Assembly: GCF_002899675.1 (NCBI RefSeq)
Contig: NZ_PKUU01000014.1
Location: 101,888 to 165,887, forward strand
Origin: Clostridium sp. chh4-2
Lineage (GTDB): Bacteria > Bacillota > Clostridia > Lachnospirales > Lachnospiraceae
Direction of reading: 5' to 3'
Length of the DNA: 64,000 nt
In this document: piece by piece, positions 8,592 to 17,695 of the stretch
How the letters are laid out: each line of letters starts with the position of its first letter
Numbering within the stretch: the stretch's first letter is position 1
Program-made: the position numbers and the translations under genes
Notes under the pieces: model-generated
What the model was told of the DNA's origin: nothing
What the model saw: only the letters and a program-made list of their open reading frames with translations
Database searches by the model: none

Positions 8592-10445
8592 TCAACACTG
8601 CACATCAATTTTATATTCTTTTAACCAATAATTAACCTGCAGTATATAGGCCAGCATCTGCGGCCCGGCCATCAGCTGTCCATACCATGGTTTTCCGTAA
8701 TCGGAAGGCGAATTCAAAAATTCCTGAATTTTCCGTTTACTTAAAAACTGCATAACAGGTGAAGAACCGTCGTGCATCATCTCTTTTATTCTCTGAACCA
8801 GAAGAGCTTCATAATTGCGGTCATAGGTTTTGGGGTAAGGCGATTTTCTGCGGAACAGTATTTCATCCGGAACCAAACCTCTTCCCGATTCTCTTAAAAG
8901 GTGTTTTACCACACCGTCTTTTGTTTTAATATCCCAGGGCACATTCCACACGTACTCAATGATTTGATGGTCCGCAAAGGGCACTCTGGCCTCTAAGCCG
9001 GAATACATGCTGGTGCGGTCCATTCGGGTGAGAAGCGTCTGCATGAACCATTTAAGGTTCAGATAGGAGATTTCCCTGCGTCTGGCTTCTTCCGGAGTAT
9101 CGTCTGCGCAGCGTGGCGTTTCGGCCACTGATTTGGCATAGGTGGCGGCCACGTAGTCATCCATTTGGAGCAGATCCAGAAAATCGTCATTCAAAAGGAC
9201 TTTTCTGGCGTTTAAATCCATGGTCCATGGAAATGTATTGGCTTCAAAACATTCTTTTTTATGAAACCAAGGGTAGCCGCCGAAGATTTCGTCCGCACAT
9301 TCTCCGGTCAGGGCTACCTTGTTGTAGTTTTTCACGAGAGAGCAGAAGTACAGCATGGAAGAATCCACATCGGCCATTGGGGGCAGATCGTGGGCTTTGA
9401 CGGAATCGTATAAAAGATCGGCCTGGGTTTCGCTTTGGCATTCCAGATAGTTGTGGTTGGAACCTAAAAATTCCACCATCTTATCCACATAGGGCCGGTC
9501 CTGGGACGGCTGGAAGGAGCTGGCTTTAAAATTCTTATCATTGCCGGTGAAGTCAAAGGAAAATGTGTTCAGCTGCTTTCCCTGCTTTTTCAGCTCTTTT
9601 GCGCAGATGGCGGATACCAGACTGGAATCCACCCCGCCGGAAAGAAATGTACAGATGGGCACATCGGAAACCATCTGCCTGCTGACGGAATCGTAGATCA
9701 GAGAAGCTGTTTTTTCAATTGTGGTATCATAACTGTCCTCGTGGGGATGGCTGCTCAGCTGCCAGTAACGGGTCAGATGATTTCCCTCTGGAGTGCACAG
9801 CAGATAGTGTCCGGGCAGAAGTTCGTCGATTCCTTTAAATACTCCGCAGCCGTAAGTTTTTGCCGGGCCGATGCTGAAAACTTCATTGAGGCCTCTGCGG
9901 TCTATGACCGGTTTGATATCCGGATGGGCGAACAGGCCCTTTAACTCTGAAGCAAAGATGGTTTCCTCGCCTCTGTGAGTGTAATAAAGCGGTTTTACCC
10001 CGCTCCGGTCCCGGAACAGATACAGGGACTGATGGATGGGATCAGTAACAGCGAATGCGAAAATCCCGTTCATCCGTTTTACAAAATTAGGTCCATATTC
10101 AATAAATCCCGTTAAAATGACTTCCGTATCGCTGGTGGTGGTGAAATGCCATCCTTTTCCCATCAGATCCTGCTTCAGCTCGGCTGTATTGTACAGTTCT
10201 CCATTGTATACAATCCCGTAAAGATAGTCGCCGGCCCGTTTGAACATGGGCTGGTGGCCTGTGGTGAGATCGATGATGGAAAGGCGGGCATGGCTCAGGC
10301 CGAAATGGGCGGTCAGACTGATTCCGCTGTCATCAGGCCCTCTGTGGCGCTGGACCTTGTTCATGTTTTCCAATATTGTCCTATAGTACTCCGGGTGTTT
10401 ATCATAATCGGTATGCGGGTGGTAAAAACCTCCGATTCCACACAT
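8592..10445 (-). CDS. asnB: Glutamine-hydrolysing asparagine synthetase
   Basis: A 617-residue class II enzyme that makes asparagine from aspartate, ATP and glutamine. The N-terminal half is a glutaminase domain that must begin Met-Cys, because the Cys becomes the N-terminal nucleophile. This fixes the start at the ATG of MCGIGGF at 10445 (GGAGGT 6 bp upstream), not at an in-frame ATG at 10502 that would bury the Cys. Other glutaminase residues visible are RHRGPDDSG and YNGELYN. The synthetase domain has the PP-loop SGGVDSSL near residue 270 and the C-terminal RTSMYSGLEARVPFAD. A permease gene ends 64 bp upstream on the same strand, so the two may be co-transcribed. Confidence 0.93.
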   Translation of the reverse strand: MCGIGGFYHPHTDYDKHPEYYRTILENMNKVQRHRGPDDSGISLTAHFGLSHARLSIIDLTTGHQPMFKRAGDYLYGIVYNGELYNTAELKQDLMGKGWHFTTTSDTEVILTGFIEYGPNFVKRMNGIFAFAVTDPIHQSLYLFRDRSGVKPLYYTHRGEETIFASELKGLFAHPDIKPVIDRRGLNEVFSIGPAKTYGCGVFKGIDELLPGHYLLCTPEGNHLTRYWQLSSHPHEDSYDTTIEKTASLIYDSVSRQMVSDVPICTFLSGGVDSSLVSAICAKELKKQGKQLNTFSFDFTGNDKNFKASSFQPSQDRPYVDKMVEFLGSNHNYLECQSETQADLLYDSVKAHDLPPMADVDSSMLYFCSLVKNYNKVALTGECADEIFGGYPWFHKKECFEANTFPWTMDLNARKVLLNDDFLDLLQMDDYVAATYAKSVAETPRCADDTPEEARRREISYLNLKWFMQTLLTRMDRTSMYSGLEARVPFADHQIIEYVWNVPWDIKTKDGVVKHLLRESGRGLVPDEILFRRKSPYPKTYDRNYEALLVQRIKEMMHDGSSPVMQFLSKRKIQEFLNSPSDYGKPWYGQLMAGPQMLAYILQVNYWLKEYKIDVQC

Positions 10446-10509
10446 ATAATACCTCCGTTCCCGCCGCACTGCGGCGTCGTGGTCCCTGCAGCTTTTTGTC
10501 ACAGGGCTT

Positions 10510-11886
10510 TTACAACAAGAAACAGGCAGTTAAAAACGTACAGGCAAAGCCTATCATAACCGGCAGCAGATTTTTTCGCGCCAGGTCAAGGGGATTGACA
10601 TTGCAGATGGCTGCTACCGGAATCAGCCCCCAGGGAACGATGGTTCCGCCGCCGACAAAGATGGCTGTGATCTGCCCTAAAGCGGCTAAAACCGGAACGG
10701 AAACGCCCATGGCCGAACCAAAGGTGTGAGCCAGGGAACCGGTCAGCGGAAGCCCTGAGAAGCCGGAGCCGTCAAGCCCTGTAAGACCGCCTACAATCAT
10801 TTGTATGAAGGCAGTCATATATTTATTTAACGGAGCGTTGTTGGCAAGCCAAATTGCCCAGTCATTCATAATGCCGGTTTTAAACTGTCCGCCCATAATG
10901 GTTGAGATGCCTTCCCCTCCTAAAAAGAAGAAAGCGCCGATGACAATAACTGGCGCGAAGATGCGGATTGCGAAGAGAAATCCATCCGTAACATAATCCG
11001 TAACTTTTTCCAGCGCCTGTTTGCGGAATGCCAAAATCGCCCCCACACACATTAAGAGAACGGCGGTTCCGGATACAATGCTGGTGGCGTCTCCACCCTT
11101 TAAGTCCAGAAGCAGCATAAAAATGATATCGGCTATAAATGCGGCCGGCGTGAGAACTGCCAAAATGACGGCGGCTTTCGGCACAGGCGCATGGCGTTTT
11201 ACTTCATTTCCTGAAAGCGCCACTACATCCGGGCGTTCAGCCATGGATTTCTGGTTCAGAAAAAAAGCAGAAGCCACAGTAGCGGCTCCCATGACAATGA
11301 AAAGCGGTCTTCCTTCAGAAAGAATGCTGCTGGTCGTGATGCCGGCAGCTCCGGCGGAAACAGCCGGCGCACCCTGAATGACAAAATCATAGCTGAGCGC
11401 AATTCCATGGCCGAATAAGTTCATGGCCATGGCGGCGGCCAAAGGTTTTAATCCGGCCTTTACGGCAAACGGCAGCATAATTGCTCCCACCAATGCGACT
11501 GATGGGGAAGGCCACAGAAAAAGGGAAAACAGCAGCATGGTGATTCCGAGAATCCACCAGGTCACAGATGGAGTGCTCATGATTTTTGACATGGGCCTCA
11601 TTAACAGATAGTCGCTTCCCAGATCGGCAAGGCATTTCGAAAGCGCGGTCACCAAAGCGATGGTGGCGATAATCTCCATGAATTGAATTGCGGCATAGAG
11701 AATGGAATTAAACACCACCTGAATGGCTCCGGTGACGCTTCCGAGCCCGACTAATCCTAATAAAAAAAGAAAAGCGATGCAGACTAAAGGCGTATCTTTT
11801 CGGCAGATCATAACAGCTAATATAACGATAACGCCAACGAGATAGATATAGTGAAGTGGGGTTAGCACAGTTGCGGTTTCAAGCAT
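10510..11886 (-). CDS. Putative ion-coupled permease (GntP/CitM-like)
   Basis: A polytopic membrane protein of 458 residues with about 11-12 hydrophobic segments. It looks like a secondary transporter of the ion-transporter superfamily, with a helix-hairpin rich in small residues (GGLTGLDGSGFSGLPLTGSL) and a C-terminal GGGTIVPWGLIPVAA. I do not recognise the exact family; GntP-like gluconate or CitM-like citrate permeases are the nearest ideas. The frame is open upstream, but the start is placed at 11886 because AGGAG lies about 8 bp before it and the upstream extension is not membrane-like. It precedes asnB, so an amino-acid or organic-acid substrate linked to nitrogen metabolism is possible (inference only). 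Confidence 0.65.
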   Translation of the reverse strand: MLETATVLTPLHYIYLVGVIVILAVMICRKDTPLVCIAFLFLLGLVGLGSVTGAIQVVFNSILYAAIQFMEIIATIALVTALSKCLADLGSDYLLMRPMSKIMSTPSVTWWILGITMLLFSLFLWPSPSVALVGAIMLPFAVKAGLKPLAAAMAMNLFGHGIALSYDFVIQGAPAVSAGAAGITTSSILSEGRPLFIVMGAATVASAFFLNQKSMAERPDVVALSGNEVKRHAPVPKAAVILAVLTPAAFIADIIFMLLLDLKGGDATSIVSGTAVLLMCVGAILAFRKQALEKVTDYVTDGFLFAIRIFAPVIVIGAFFFLGGEGISTIMGGQFKTGIMNDWAIWLANNAPLNKYMTAFIQMIVGGLTGLDGSGFSGLPLTGSLAHTFGSAMGVSVPVLAALGQITAIFVGGGTIVPWGLIPVAAICNVNPLDLARKNLLPVMIGFACTFLTACFLL

Positions 11887-12069
11887 GGCGGTCACTCCTG
11901 TTTGGAAAGAATATAATTTATATATATGACATGGTCCGGACTTTGCGTGTAAAAATAACGGTATTTTTTGCGAAAAATGCCAGCAGTGTTGCATATATCA
12001 CAGAAAAAAAGAGATGACTATGATAAGATAGCAATAAGAAAAATGGAGTAGCAGAAAGGGGAATGTCTG

Positions 12070-12492
12070 ATGTATGCAAGTTTTGATGATTCATTAATTA
12101 CGGGGAATAAGATGATAGATTCCCAGCATAAAGAGCTGATTGAGAGGATTAATAATCTGCTGATAAAGGCGGAGAACAAGCCGGATAAAGTGGATTCCAT
12201 CAAGATGCTGGACCATTTGGCGGAATATACGGAGTTTCATTTTAAGGAGGAAGAGAACCTTCAGAAGGAAATCGGATATCCCGGAATGGCAGAACATTTA
12301 AAGAAGCATGAGGAGCTGCGCCAGTCGGTACAGGAGCTTTACGATATGCTGGAAGAGCAGGAAGGCCCTACGGATGCATTTGTAGAGCAGGTGAAAAAGA
12401 AGGTTTTGGAGTGGCTGCTCAGCCATATCCAGGGATTTGACCGTTCCGTAGCGGAGTATAAATATATGCGGGATAATAATGACCGATTGTAG
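12070..12492 (+). CDS. Bacteriohemerythrin
   Basis: A 140-residue four-helix diiron protein that binds O2 reversibly or buffers oxygen/iron in anaerobes. The expected ligands are present in order: His in DSQHKEL, HFKEEE (HxxxE), HLKKHEEL (HxxxH), and HIQGFD (HxxxxD). It stands alone on the plus strand, with the permease start diverging on the left and a hairpin on the right. Length and motif spacing are those of single-domain bacterial hemerythrins. Confidence 0.9.
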   Translation: MYASFDDSLITGNKMIDSQHKELIERINNLLIKAENKPDKVDSIKMLDHLAEYTEFHFKEEENLQKEIGYPGMAEHLKKHEELRQSVQELYDMLEEQEGPTDAFVEQVKKKVLEWLLSHIQGFDRSVAEYKYMRDNNDRL

Positions 12493-12507
12493 ATTTCATG
12501 ATATTAT

Positions 12508-12554
12508 GGCGGAAGAGGGAGCTGGCAAGAAAAAGTGCCGGCTTCCTCTTCTCG
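12508..12554 (+). terminator. Hairpin after hemerythrin gene
   Basis: GGAAGAGGGAGCTGGC pairs with GCCGGCTTCCTCTTC across a short A-rich loop. A long T-run is missing, so it is a likely but not canonical terminator. Confidence 0.55.
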
Positions 12555-12652
12555 GCTTCTCCGTTGCTGTTTATATTCCCGGCGGCCGCTGCCGCCAGGG
12601 CTGTGAACGGTAACGCTTATCCTTCACCAAATAAATAAATCTCCTCCATTTG

Positions 12653-12681
12653 TTGAATCTGCCCAGAAAAGAGAATATAAT
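12653..12681 (+). promoter_or_regulatory. Sigma-A-type promoter for hppA
   Basis: TTGAAT at 12653, 17 bp spacer, TATAAT at 12676. It sits 52 bp before the chosen hppA start. Confidence 0.7.
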
Positions 12682-12732
12682 AGAAGTGAAAGTAACTATA
12701 TTATACAAATGGTGGTAAGAGGAGGGGATTTC

Positions 12733-14817
12733 ATGAATGTTATGTATGTCGTAGCAACTGGTTCATTAGCCGCTCTGATCTACGCTGCCTGCATGTTTAT
12801 AAAGGTGAAACATCAGCCAGAAGGCAACGCTGAGATGATCAAAATCTCCACTGCGGTGAGAAAGGGGGCCGGAGCCTATTTGAGGCGGCAGTATCTGGGC
12901 GTGGGTATTTTCTTTGCCGTGGTATTTGTGATACTGCTGTGTATGGCTGCCGGCGGGTTTTTAAGCTTTTTTACGCCCTTTGCCTTTTTGACAGGTGGAT
13001 TTTTCTCAGGACTGTCAGGCTTTATAGGGATGAAAACGGCCACCATGGCCAACTGCCGTACCGCGGAAGGGGCGTCCCACAGCCTGAACCGGGGGCTTAA
13101 AGTGGCGTTTTCGGCCGGATCTGTGATGGGATTTACTGTGGTCGGGCTGGGGCTTTTAGACCTGACTATCTGGTATTTTATTCTGAATACGGTATTTCGC
13201 GCGCTGCCGGAAGCGGACCGGATCGCACAGATCACGGCCAATATGCTGACCTTTGGCATGGGCGCGTCCAGCATGGCTTTATTCGCCCGTGTGGGCGGAG
13301 GTATCTTTACCAAGGCGGCCGACGTTGGCGCCGACTTAGTGGGGAAAGTGGAAGCCGGAATCCCGGAAGATGATCCCCGTAATCCGGCAGTTATTGCGGA
13401 TAATGTGGGGGATAACGTAGGGGATGTGGCCGGAATGGGAGCCGATCTTTATGAGTCCTATGTGGGTTCCATCGTATCCACGTCCGCTTTGGCGGTAGCG
13501 GCCGGATTTGGAGTGAAGGGAGTTGCGGTTCCCATGATGCTGGCGGCCTTCGGCGTGATCGCATCCATGGTTGGAACCTTATTTGTAAAAACGAAGGAAG
13601 ACGCTTCCCAGAAAAGCCTGTTAAAGGCGCTTCGTCTGGGCACTCATATCAGTGCAGCTTTGATTGTGGCAGGGGCGTATGTGGTCATCCATTTTCTCCT
13701 TCCGGGAAACAGAGGAATTTATATCGCTGTGCTTTCCGGTCTGGCGGCCGGGGTGGCGATCGGCGAAGTGACGGAGTATTTTACGTCGGCTTCTTACCGT
13801 CCGACTAAAAAGCTGGCCGATTCCAGCAGAACCGGGGCGGCGACTGTGATTATCAGCGGACTTTCCCTCGGAATGCTTTCCACGGTGGTTCCTGTTATTA
13901 TTGTAGGCGCTTCGGTACTGATCAGTTATTATTGTTCAGGAGGAGCCGGGAATTTTAATATCGGGCTTTACGGGGTGGGAGTTTCCGCAGTAGGAATGCT
14001 CTCCACGCTGGGAATCACCCTGGCTACGGATGCATACGGTCCCATTGCGGACAATGCGGGAGGAATTGCTGAGATGACCCACATGTCCCCGGAGGTTAGA
14101 AACAGAACGGATGCCCTGGATTCGCTGGGCAATACCACTGCTGCCACAGGAAAAGGCTTTGCCATCGGTTCTGCTGCTCTGACGGCTTTGGCTTTGATTG
14201 CCTCCTATATTGATAAGGTAAAACAGCTGAGCCCTGGGATAACACTGGATCTGTCCATCACCAATCCCACGGTTCTGATCGGTTTGCTGATCGGCGGAAT
14301 GCTGCCGTTTCTCTTTGCTTCCCTTACCATGGAAGCGGTGGGAAAAGCGGCCCAGTCCATTGTACTGGAAGTGCGCCGGCAGTTTAAGGAGATTACAGGC
14401 CTGATGGACGGAAAAGCCGAACCGGACTATGCGTCCTGTGTGGATATGTGCACGAAATCAGCCCAGAAGCTGATGCTGGCTCCGGCTCTGATCGCAGTCA
14501 TCGTGCCCGTGGTGGTGGGGCTGCTGTTGGGAGTCAACGGCGTGGCCGGGCTTTTGGCCGGCAATACGGTGACCGGTTTTGTGCTGGCTGTCATGATGGC
14601 CAATGCGGGCGGCGCATGGGATAATGCGAAAAAATACATTGAAAGCGGCGAATTAGGCGGAAAAGGCAGCGATGAACATAAAGCAGCGGTGGTGGGAGAT
14701 ACGGTTGGCGATCCGTTTAAGGATACGTCGGGCCCGTCCATCAATATCCTGATTAAACTGACTTCCATGGTATCCATTGTATTTGCCGGACTGATTGTGG
14801 CGGTTCATCTGCTGTAA
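12733..14817 (+). CDS. hppA: Membrane-bound ion-pumping pyrophosphatase, K+-dependent type
   Basis: A 694-residue protein with about 15-16 membrane segments that couples hydrolysis of pyrophosphate to outward pumping of Na+ or H+. The substrate-site loops are intact: DVGADLVGKVEAGIPEDDPR, the twin DNVGDNVGD motif, and near the C-terminus DTVGDPFKDTSGPS. At the site that separates the two subfamilies the sequence reads GNTTAATGKG; an Ala here (not Lys) marks the K+-dependent class. Whether it moves Na+ or H+ cannot be decided by eye. The ATG at 12733 is preferred over 12709 because GAGGAGGGG lies just upstream of it. It has its own promoter and a strong downstream hairpin. Confidence 0.93.
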   Translation: MNVMYVVATGSLAALIYAACMFIKVKHQPEGNAEMIKISTAVRKGAGAYLRRQYLGVGIFFAVVFVILLCMAAGGFLSFFTPFAFLTGGFFSGLSGFIGMKTATMANCRTAEGASHSLNRGLKVAFSAGSVMGFTVVGLGLLDLTIWYFILNTVFRALPEADRIAQITANMLTFGMGASSMALFARVGGGIFTKAADVGADLVGKVEAGIPEDDPRNPAVIADNVGDNVGDVAGMGADLYESYVGSIVSTSALAVAAGFGVKGVAVPMMLAAFGVIASMVGTLFVKTKEDASQKSLLKALRLGTHISAALIVAGAYVVIHFLLPGNRGIYIAVLSGLAAGVAIGEVTEYFTSASYRPTKKLADSSRTGAATVIISGLSLGMLSTVVPVIIVGASVLISYYCSGGAGNFNIGLYGVGVSAVGMLSTLGITLATDAYGPIADNAGGIAEMTHMSPEVRNRTDALDSLGNTTAATGKGFAIGSAALTALALIASYIDKVKQLSPGITLDLSITNPTVLIGLLIGGMLPFLFASLTMEAVGKAAQSIVLEVRRQFKEITGLMDGKAEPDYASCVDMCTKSAQKLMLAPALIAVIVPVVVGLLLGVNGVAGLLAGNTVTGFVLAVMMANAGGAWDNAKKYIESGELGGKGSDEHKAAVVGDTVGDPFKDTSGPSINILIKLTSMVSIVFAGLIVAVHLL

Positions 14818-14855
14818 GGACGTGCAGCGGGAAGCGGTGATTGATAAATAAGGCG

Positions 14856-14900
14856 ATGCCGGTTTTGGGAAACTGTGTCTGCGTTTCCTAAAACCGGCAT
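14856..14900 (+). terminator. Hairpin after hppA
   Basis: ATGCCGGTTTTGGGAAAC pairs with GTTTCCTAAAACCGGCAT across nine bases, an 18-bp stem with one mismatch. Only two T follow. It probably ends hppA. Confidence 0.6.
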
Positions 14901-14987
14901 TTATGAGTGTAATTGCGGCAATCGTATGCGATAAAGAAGTGAGACGGATAATTGACGATAACGATGAGAAATAGATGAGAGGACAGC

Positions 14988-15800
14988 ATGTACGAAGTGA
15001 AAATAAAGGATCTGGATTTAAACCAGATTATGAGTTCCGGCCAGTGTTTCCGGATGAGAAAATCGGATGATGGGATTTTTTCGGTTCCTGTGTCTGATAA
15101 ATATGTGGAAATCGAGCAAAAGGGAGAATTGTTTGCCTTTTCCTGCAGCCGGGAAGAATTTGAAGCGGTCTGGTATCCTTATCTGGATCTTCAGACCGAT
15201 TACGGGAAAATAAAAGCCGGAGTGGATAAAAAGGATGAATACCTGATGAGAGCGGTGGAATACGGTTCTGGTATCCGCATTCTGCGGCAGGATCTTTGGG
15301 AGATGATCATCACCTTTCTGATCTCCCAAAACAACAATGTATCCAGGATCAGAAACAGTATAGAAGTTTTGTGCGGCCGGCTGGGAAAGAGATGCATTTC
15401 AGACGGAGGTGCCGAATATTATGCATTTCCGGAACCGGAAGCGGTTTTGGAAGCGGGCATGGAAGGGCTGAGCACCATGGGGCTTGGATACCGGGATAAA
15501 TATATCCTGAAGATGGCGCAGACCGTATCGGAAGGAACCCTGGATCTGGCTGCTTTGAGGACGGCGGGCTATGAGGAAGCCCATCAGACGCTGACCGCCC
15601 AGTTCGGAATCGGTAAAAAGGTGGCGGACTGCATCTGCCTGTTCGGCCTTCATCATGTGGATGCATTTCCGGTGGATACCCATATAAAGAAGATTCTGGA
15701 CCGCAGTTATCCGGACGGCTTCCCCTATGAAAGGTACCGGGGCGTTTTGGGAATTATTCAGCAGTATCTGTTTTATTATGATTTGGAAGGAAAAATGTGA
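14988..15800 (+). CDS. 8-oxoguanine DNA glycosylase / AP lyase (Ogg family)
   Basis: A 270-residue HhH-GPD DNA repair enzyme that removes oxidised guanine and nicks the abasic site. The N-terminal domain shows the Ogg signature SSGQCFRM. The helix-hairpin-helix is FGIGKKVADC, where Lys211 aligns with the Schiff-base lysine of human OGG1 (GVGTKVADC), and the catalytic Asp is Asp230 in PVDTH. The Lys makes it a bifunctional Ogg-like enzyme rather than an AlkA-type monofunctional one. It lies 33 bp before the OLD-family ATPase gene and could share its transcript. Confidence 0.88.
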   Translation: MYEVKIKDLDLNQIMSSGQCFRMRKSDDGIFSVPVSDKYVEIEQKGELFAFSCSREEFEAVWYPYLDLQTDYGKIKAGVDKKDEYLMRAVEYGSGIRILRQDLWEMIITFLISQNNNVSRIRNSIEVLCGRLGKRCISDGGAEYYAFPEPEAVLEAGMEGLSTMGLGYRDKYILKMAQTVSEGTLDLAALRTAGYEEAHQTLTAQFGIGKKVADCICLFGLHHVDAFPVDTHIKKILDRSYPDGFPYERYRGVLGIIQQYLFYYDLEGKM

Positions 15801-15832
15801 TATACTGTTAGAAAAAAGTGAAGGAGTAGCCT

Positions 15833-17695
15833 ATGCGCCTGGCAGACTTACATATCAAGAATTTTAATACCATACGGGATATGAAGATTACGGATATTGA
15901 AGACGCGCTGATTCTGGTCGGAAAGAATAATACCGGAAAAACAGCTGTGTTAAATGCGGTGCGCGCGCTGTCCGGAGATTATGAGATTACAATTGATGAC
16001 TTTAATGAAAAACTGCAGAATATAGAGATCGAGGCCCGTTTGGAGATTCTGGACGAGGATCTTGACATGCTCCATAAAAATGGCGTGGTGAGCCAGTATA
16101 AACGCTTTGACGCCTGGAAACGGGATTTTTTAAAAAAGCTGCCTTCGTTCCGGGATCACATGCTGGAATTCAAATATGTGGTAAACCAGCAGGGAACTAT
16201 CCGCTATTTCGACGGATTCCAAAAGAACAACCGGTATGTGGCTGAGGTATTTCCAAAGATTTATTTTATCGATACCCAAAGAGAGGTAAGGCAGCTGCAG
16301 GAAGACCTTCTGATGTTTCAGGAGGATGAACTTTTAAAGCAGATGCGTTCCAACCGGTGTATCTTTACCGCGAATAAAAGATGCAACCATTGTTTTCAGT
16401 GCATCGGCTTAATCAACCAGAAAAAACCGGAGGAGCTCAATGCGTTTGAGACGGCAAGGCTTTTGGAATATAAGCTGTACCAGCTGAATCTGGATGATTT
16501 TGCCAGACGGGTGAACCGGAATTTCCATAAAAACGGCGGGTTTGAAGAGATCCAGTATCTGATGGACTGCGATATTGACCGCTTTTTTAAGGTTCAGGCC
16601 ATTTCCTATAACAAGGAGCGGATGTCCGGCGGAACCGTGGAAAATATGAGCAAGGGCATGAAAAGCATCTATATGCTGTCGCTTTTGGAAACTTATATCG
16701 AAGAGGGCAACCGAACGCCCAGCATTATTATGGTGGAAGATCCGGAGATATTTCTCCATCCGCAGCTTCAGAAGATGTCCGGAGAGATTTTATACCGTCT
16801 TTCCAAGTTAAACCAGGTGATATTCACCACCTATTCGCCTAATTTCCTGTTCAACTTTAACACAAAACAGATTCGTCAGGTGGTTTTGGACCAGGAATAT
16901 TATGCGGTGGTGAAGGAAAAGAGCAGCATTGACGCCATATTGGACGATCTGGGCTATGCGGCCAATGATTTTATGAACGTCAGCTTTGTATTCATTGTGG
17001 AGGGCAGGCAGGATAAAAGCCGTCTTCCCCTTCTGCTGGAAAAATACTACTCGGAGATCTACGACGAGGAAGGGCATCTGGCCCGGGTTTCCATCATAAC
17101 GACAAACAGCTGTACCAATATTAAAACGTATGCCAATTTAAAATACATGAATCAGGTGTCCTTCCGCGACCAGTTTTTGATGATACGGGACGGAGACGGA
17201 AAAGACCCGGAGGTTTTGGCAAAGCAGCTGTGTAAATATTATGACGACCGCAATTTAGAGGATGTGGATAAACTTCCCAAGGTTACGAGAAGAAATGTTT
17301 TGATCCTGAAATACTATTCCTTTGAAAATTATTTCCTGAATCCGTCGGTGATGGCAAAACTTGGAATCGTGAAGGATGAGGAGGAGTTTTACCGCATTTT
17401 ATTCGGGAAATGGAAGGAGTATCTGTACCGGATGAAGAGCGGTCAGCATCTCGTACAGGTTCTTGGAAAAGGGCTTAATAGCATAGAAGATCTGAAAGAC
17501 CATATGGAAGAGTTCCTGATTTATATGAGGGGACATAATTTATATGACATTTTTTACGGCCCCTATAAGGACCGGGAAAATGAAATTCTGAAACAATATA
17601 TCGATCTGGCTCCGCGGGAGGATTTTGCGGATATTCTGGATGCGGTTGACCGTTTCGTATATTTTGACAACAGGAAGAAGAACCAGGATTTATGA
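15833..17695 (+). CDS. OLD-family ATPase with TOPRIM nuclease domain and Cys cluster
   Basis: A 620-residue protein of the overcoming-lysogenisation-defect class: an SMC/RecF-like ATPase fused to a TOPRIM nuclease. Walker A is G30KNNTGKT; the ABC-like signature region MSGGTVENMSKGM precedes Walker B (IIMVE302D303PEIFLHP) and a switch-like TTYSPNF. An insert between them has four cysteines spaced C176-x7-C184-x2-C187-x2-C190 with His186, a probable metal site. The TOPRIM domain shows the Glu motif FIVEGRQDKSRL (E390) and the DxD motif RDGDGKDP (D453, D455), so nuclease activity is plausible. It overlaps the next gene by 4 bp. OLD proteins act in phage defence or repair; the role here is not known. 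Confidence 0.82.
   Translation: MRLADLHIKNFNTIRDMKITDIEDALILVGKNNTGKTAVLNAVRALSGDYEITIDDFNEKLQNIEIEARLEILDEDLDMLHKNGVVSQYKRFDAWKRDFLKKLPSFRDHMLEFKYVVNQQGTIRYFDGFQKNNRYVAEVFPKIYFIDTQREVRQLQEDLLMFQEDELLKQMRSNRCIFTANKRCNHCFQCIGLINQKKPEELNAFETARLLEYKLYQLNLDDFARRVNRNFHKNGGFEEIQYLMDCDIDRFFKVQAISYNKERMSGGTVENMSKGMKSIYMLSLLETYIEEGNRTPSIIMVEDPEIFLHPQLQKMSGEILYRLSKLNQVIFTTYSPNFLFNFNTKQIRQVVLDQEYYAVVKEKSSIDAILDDLGYAANDFMNVSFVFIVEGRQDKSRLPLLLEKYYSEIYDEEGHLARVSIITTNSCTNIKTYANLKYMNQVSFRDQFLMIRDGDGKDPEVLAKQLCKYYDDRNLEDVDKLPKVTRRNVLILKYYSFENYFLNPSVMAKLGIVKDEEEFYRILFGKWKEYLYRMKSGQHLVQVLGKGLNSIEDLKDHMEEFLIYMRGHNLYDIFYGPYKDRENEILKQYIDLAPREDFADILDAVDRFVYFDNRKKNQDL

Noticed and set aside
10446..10502. Longer asnB with 19 extra N-terminal residues
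   Set aside because: The catalytic cysteine must be residue 2, so the protein must begin at the MCGIGG methionine.
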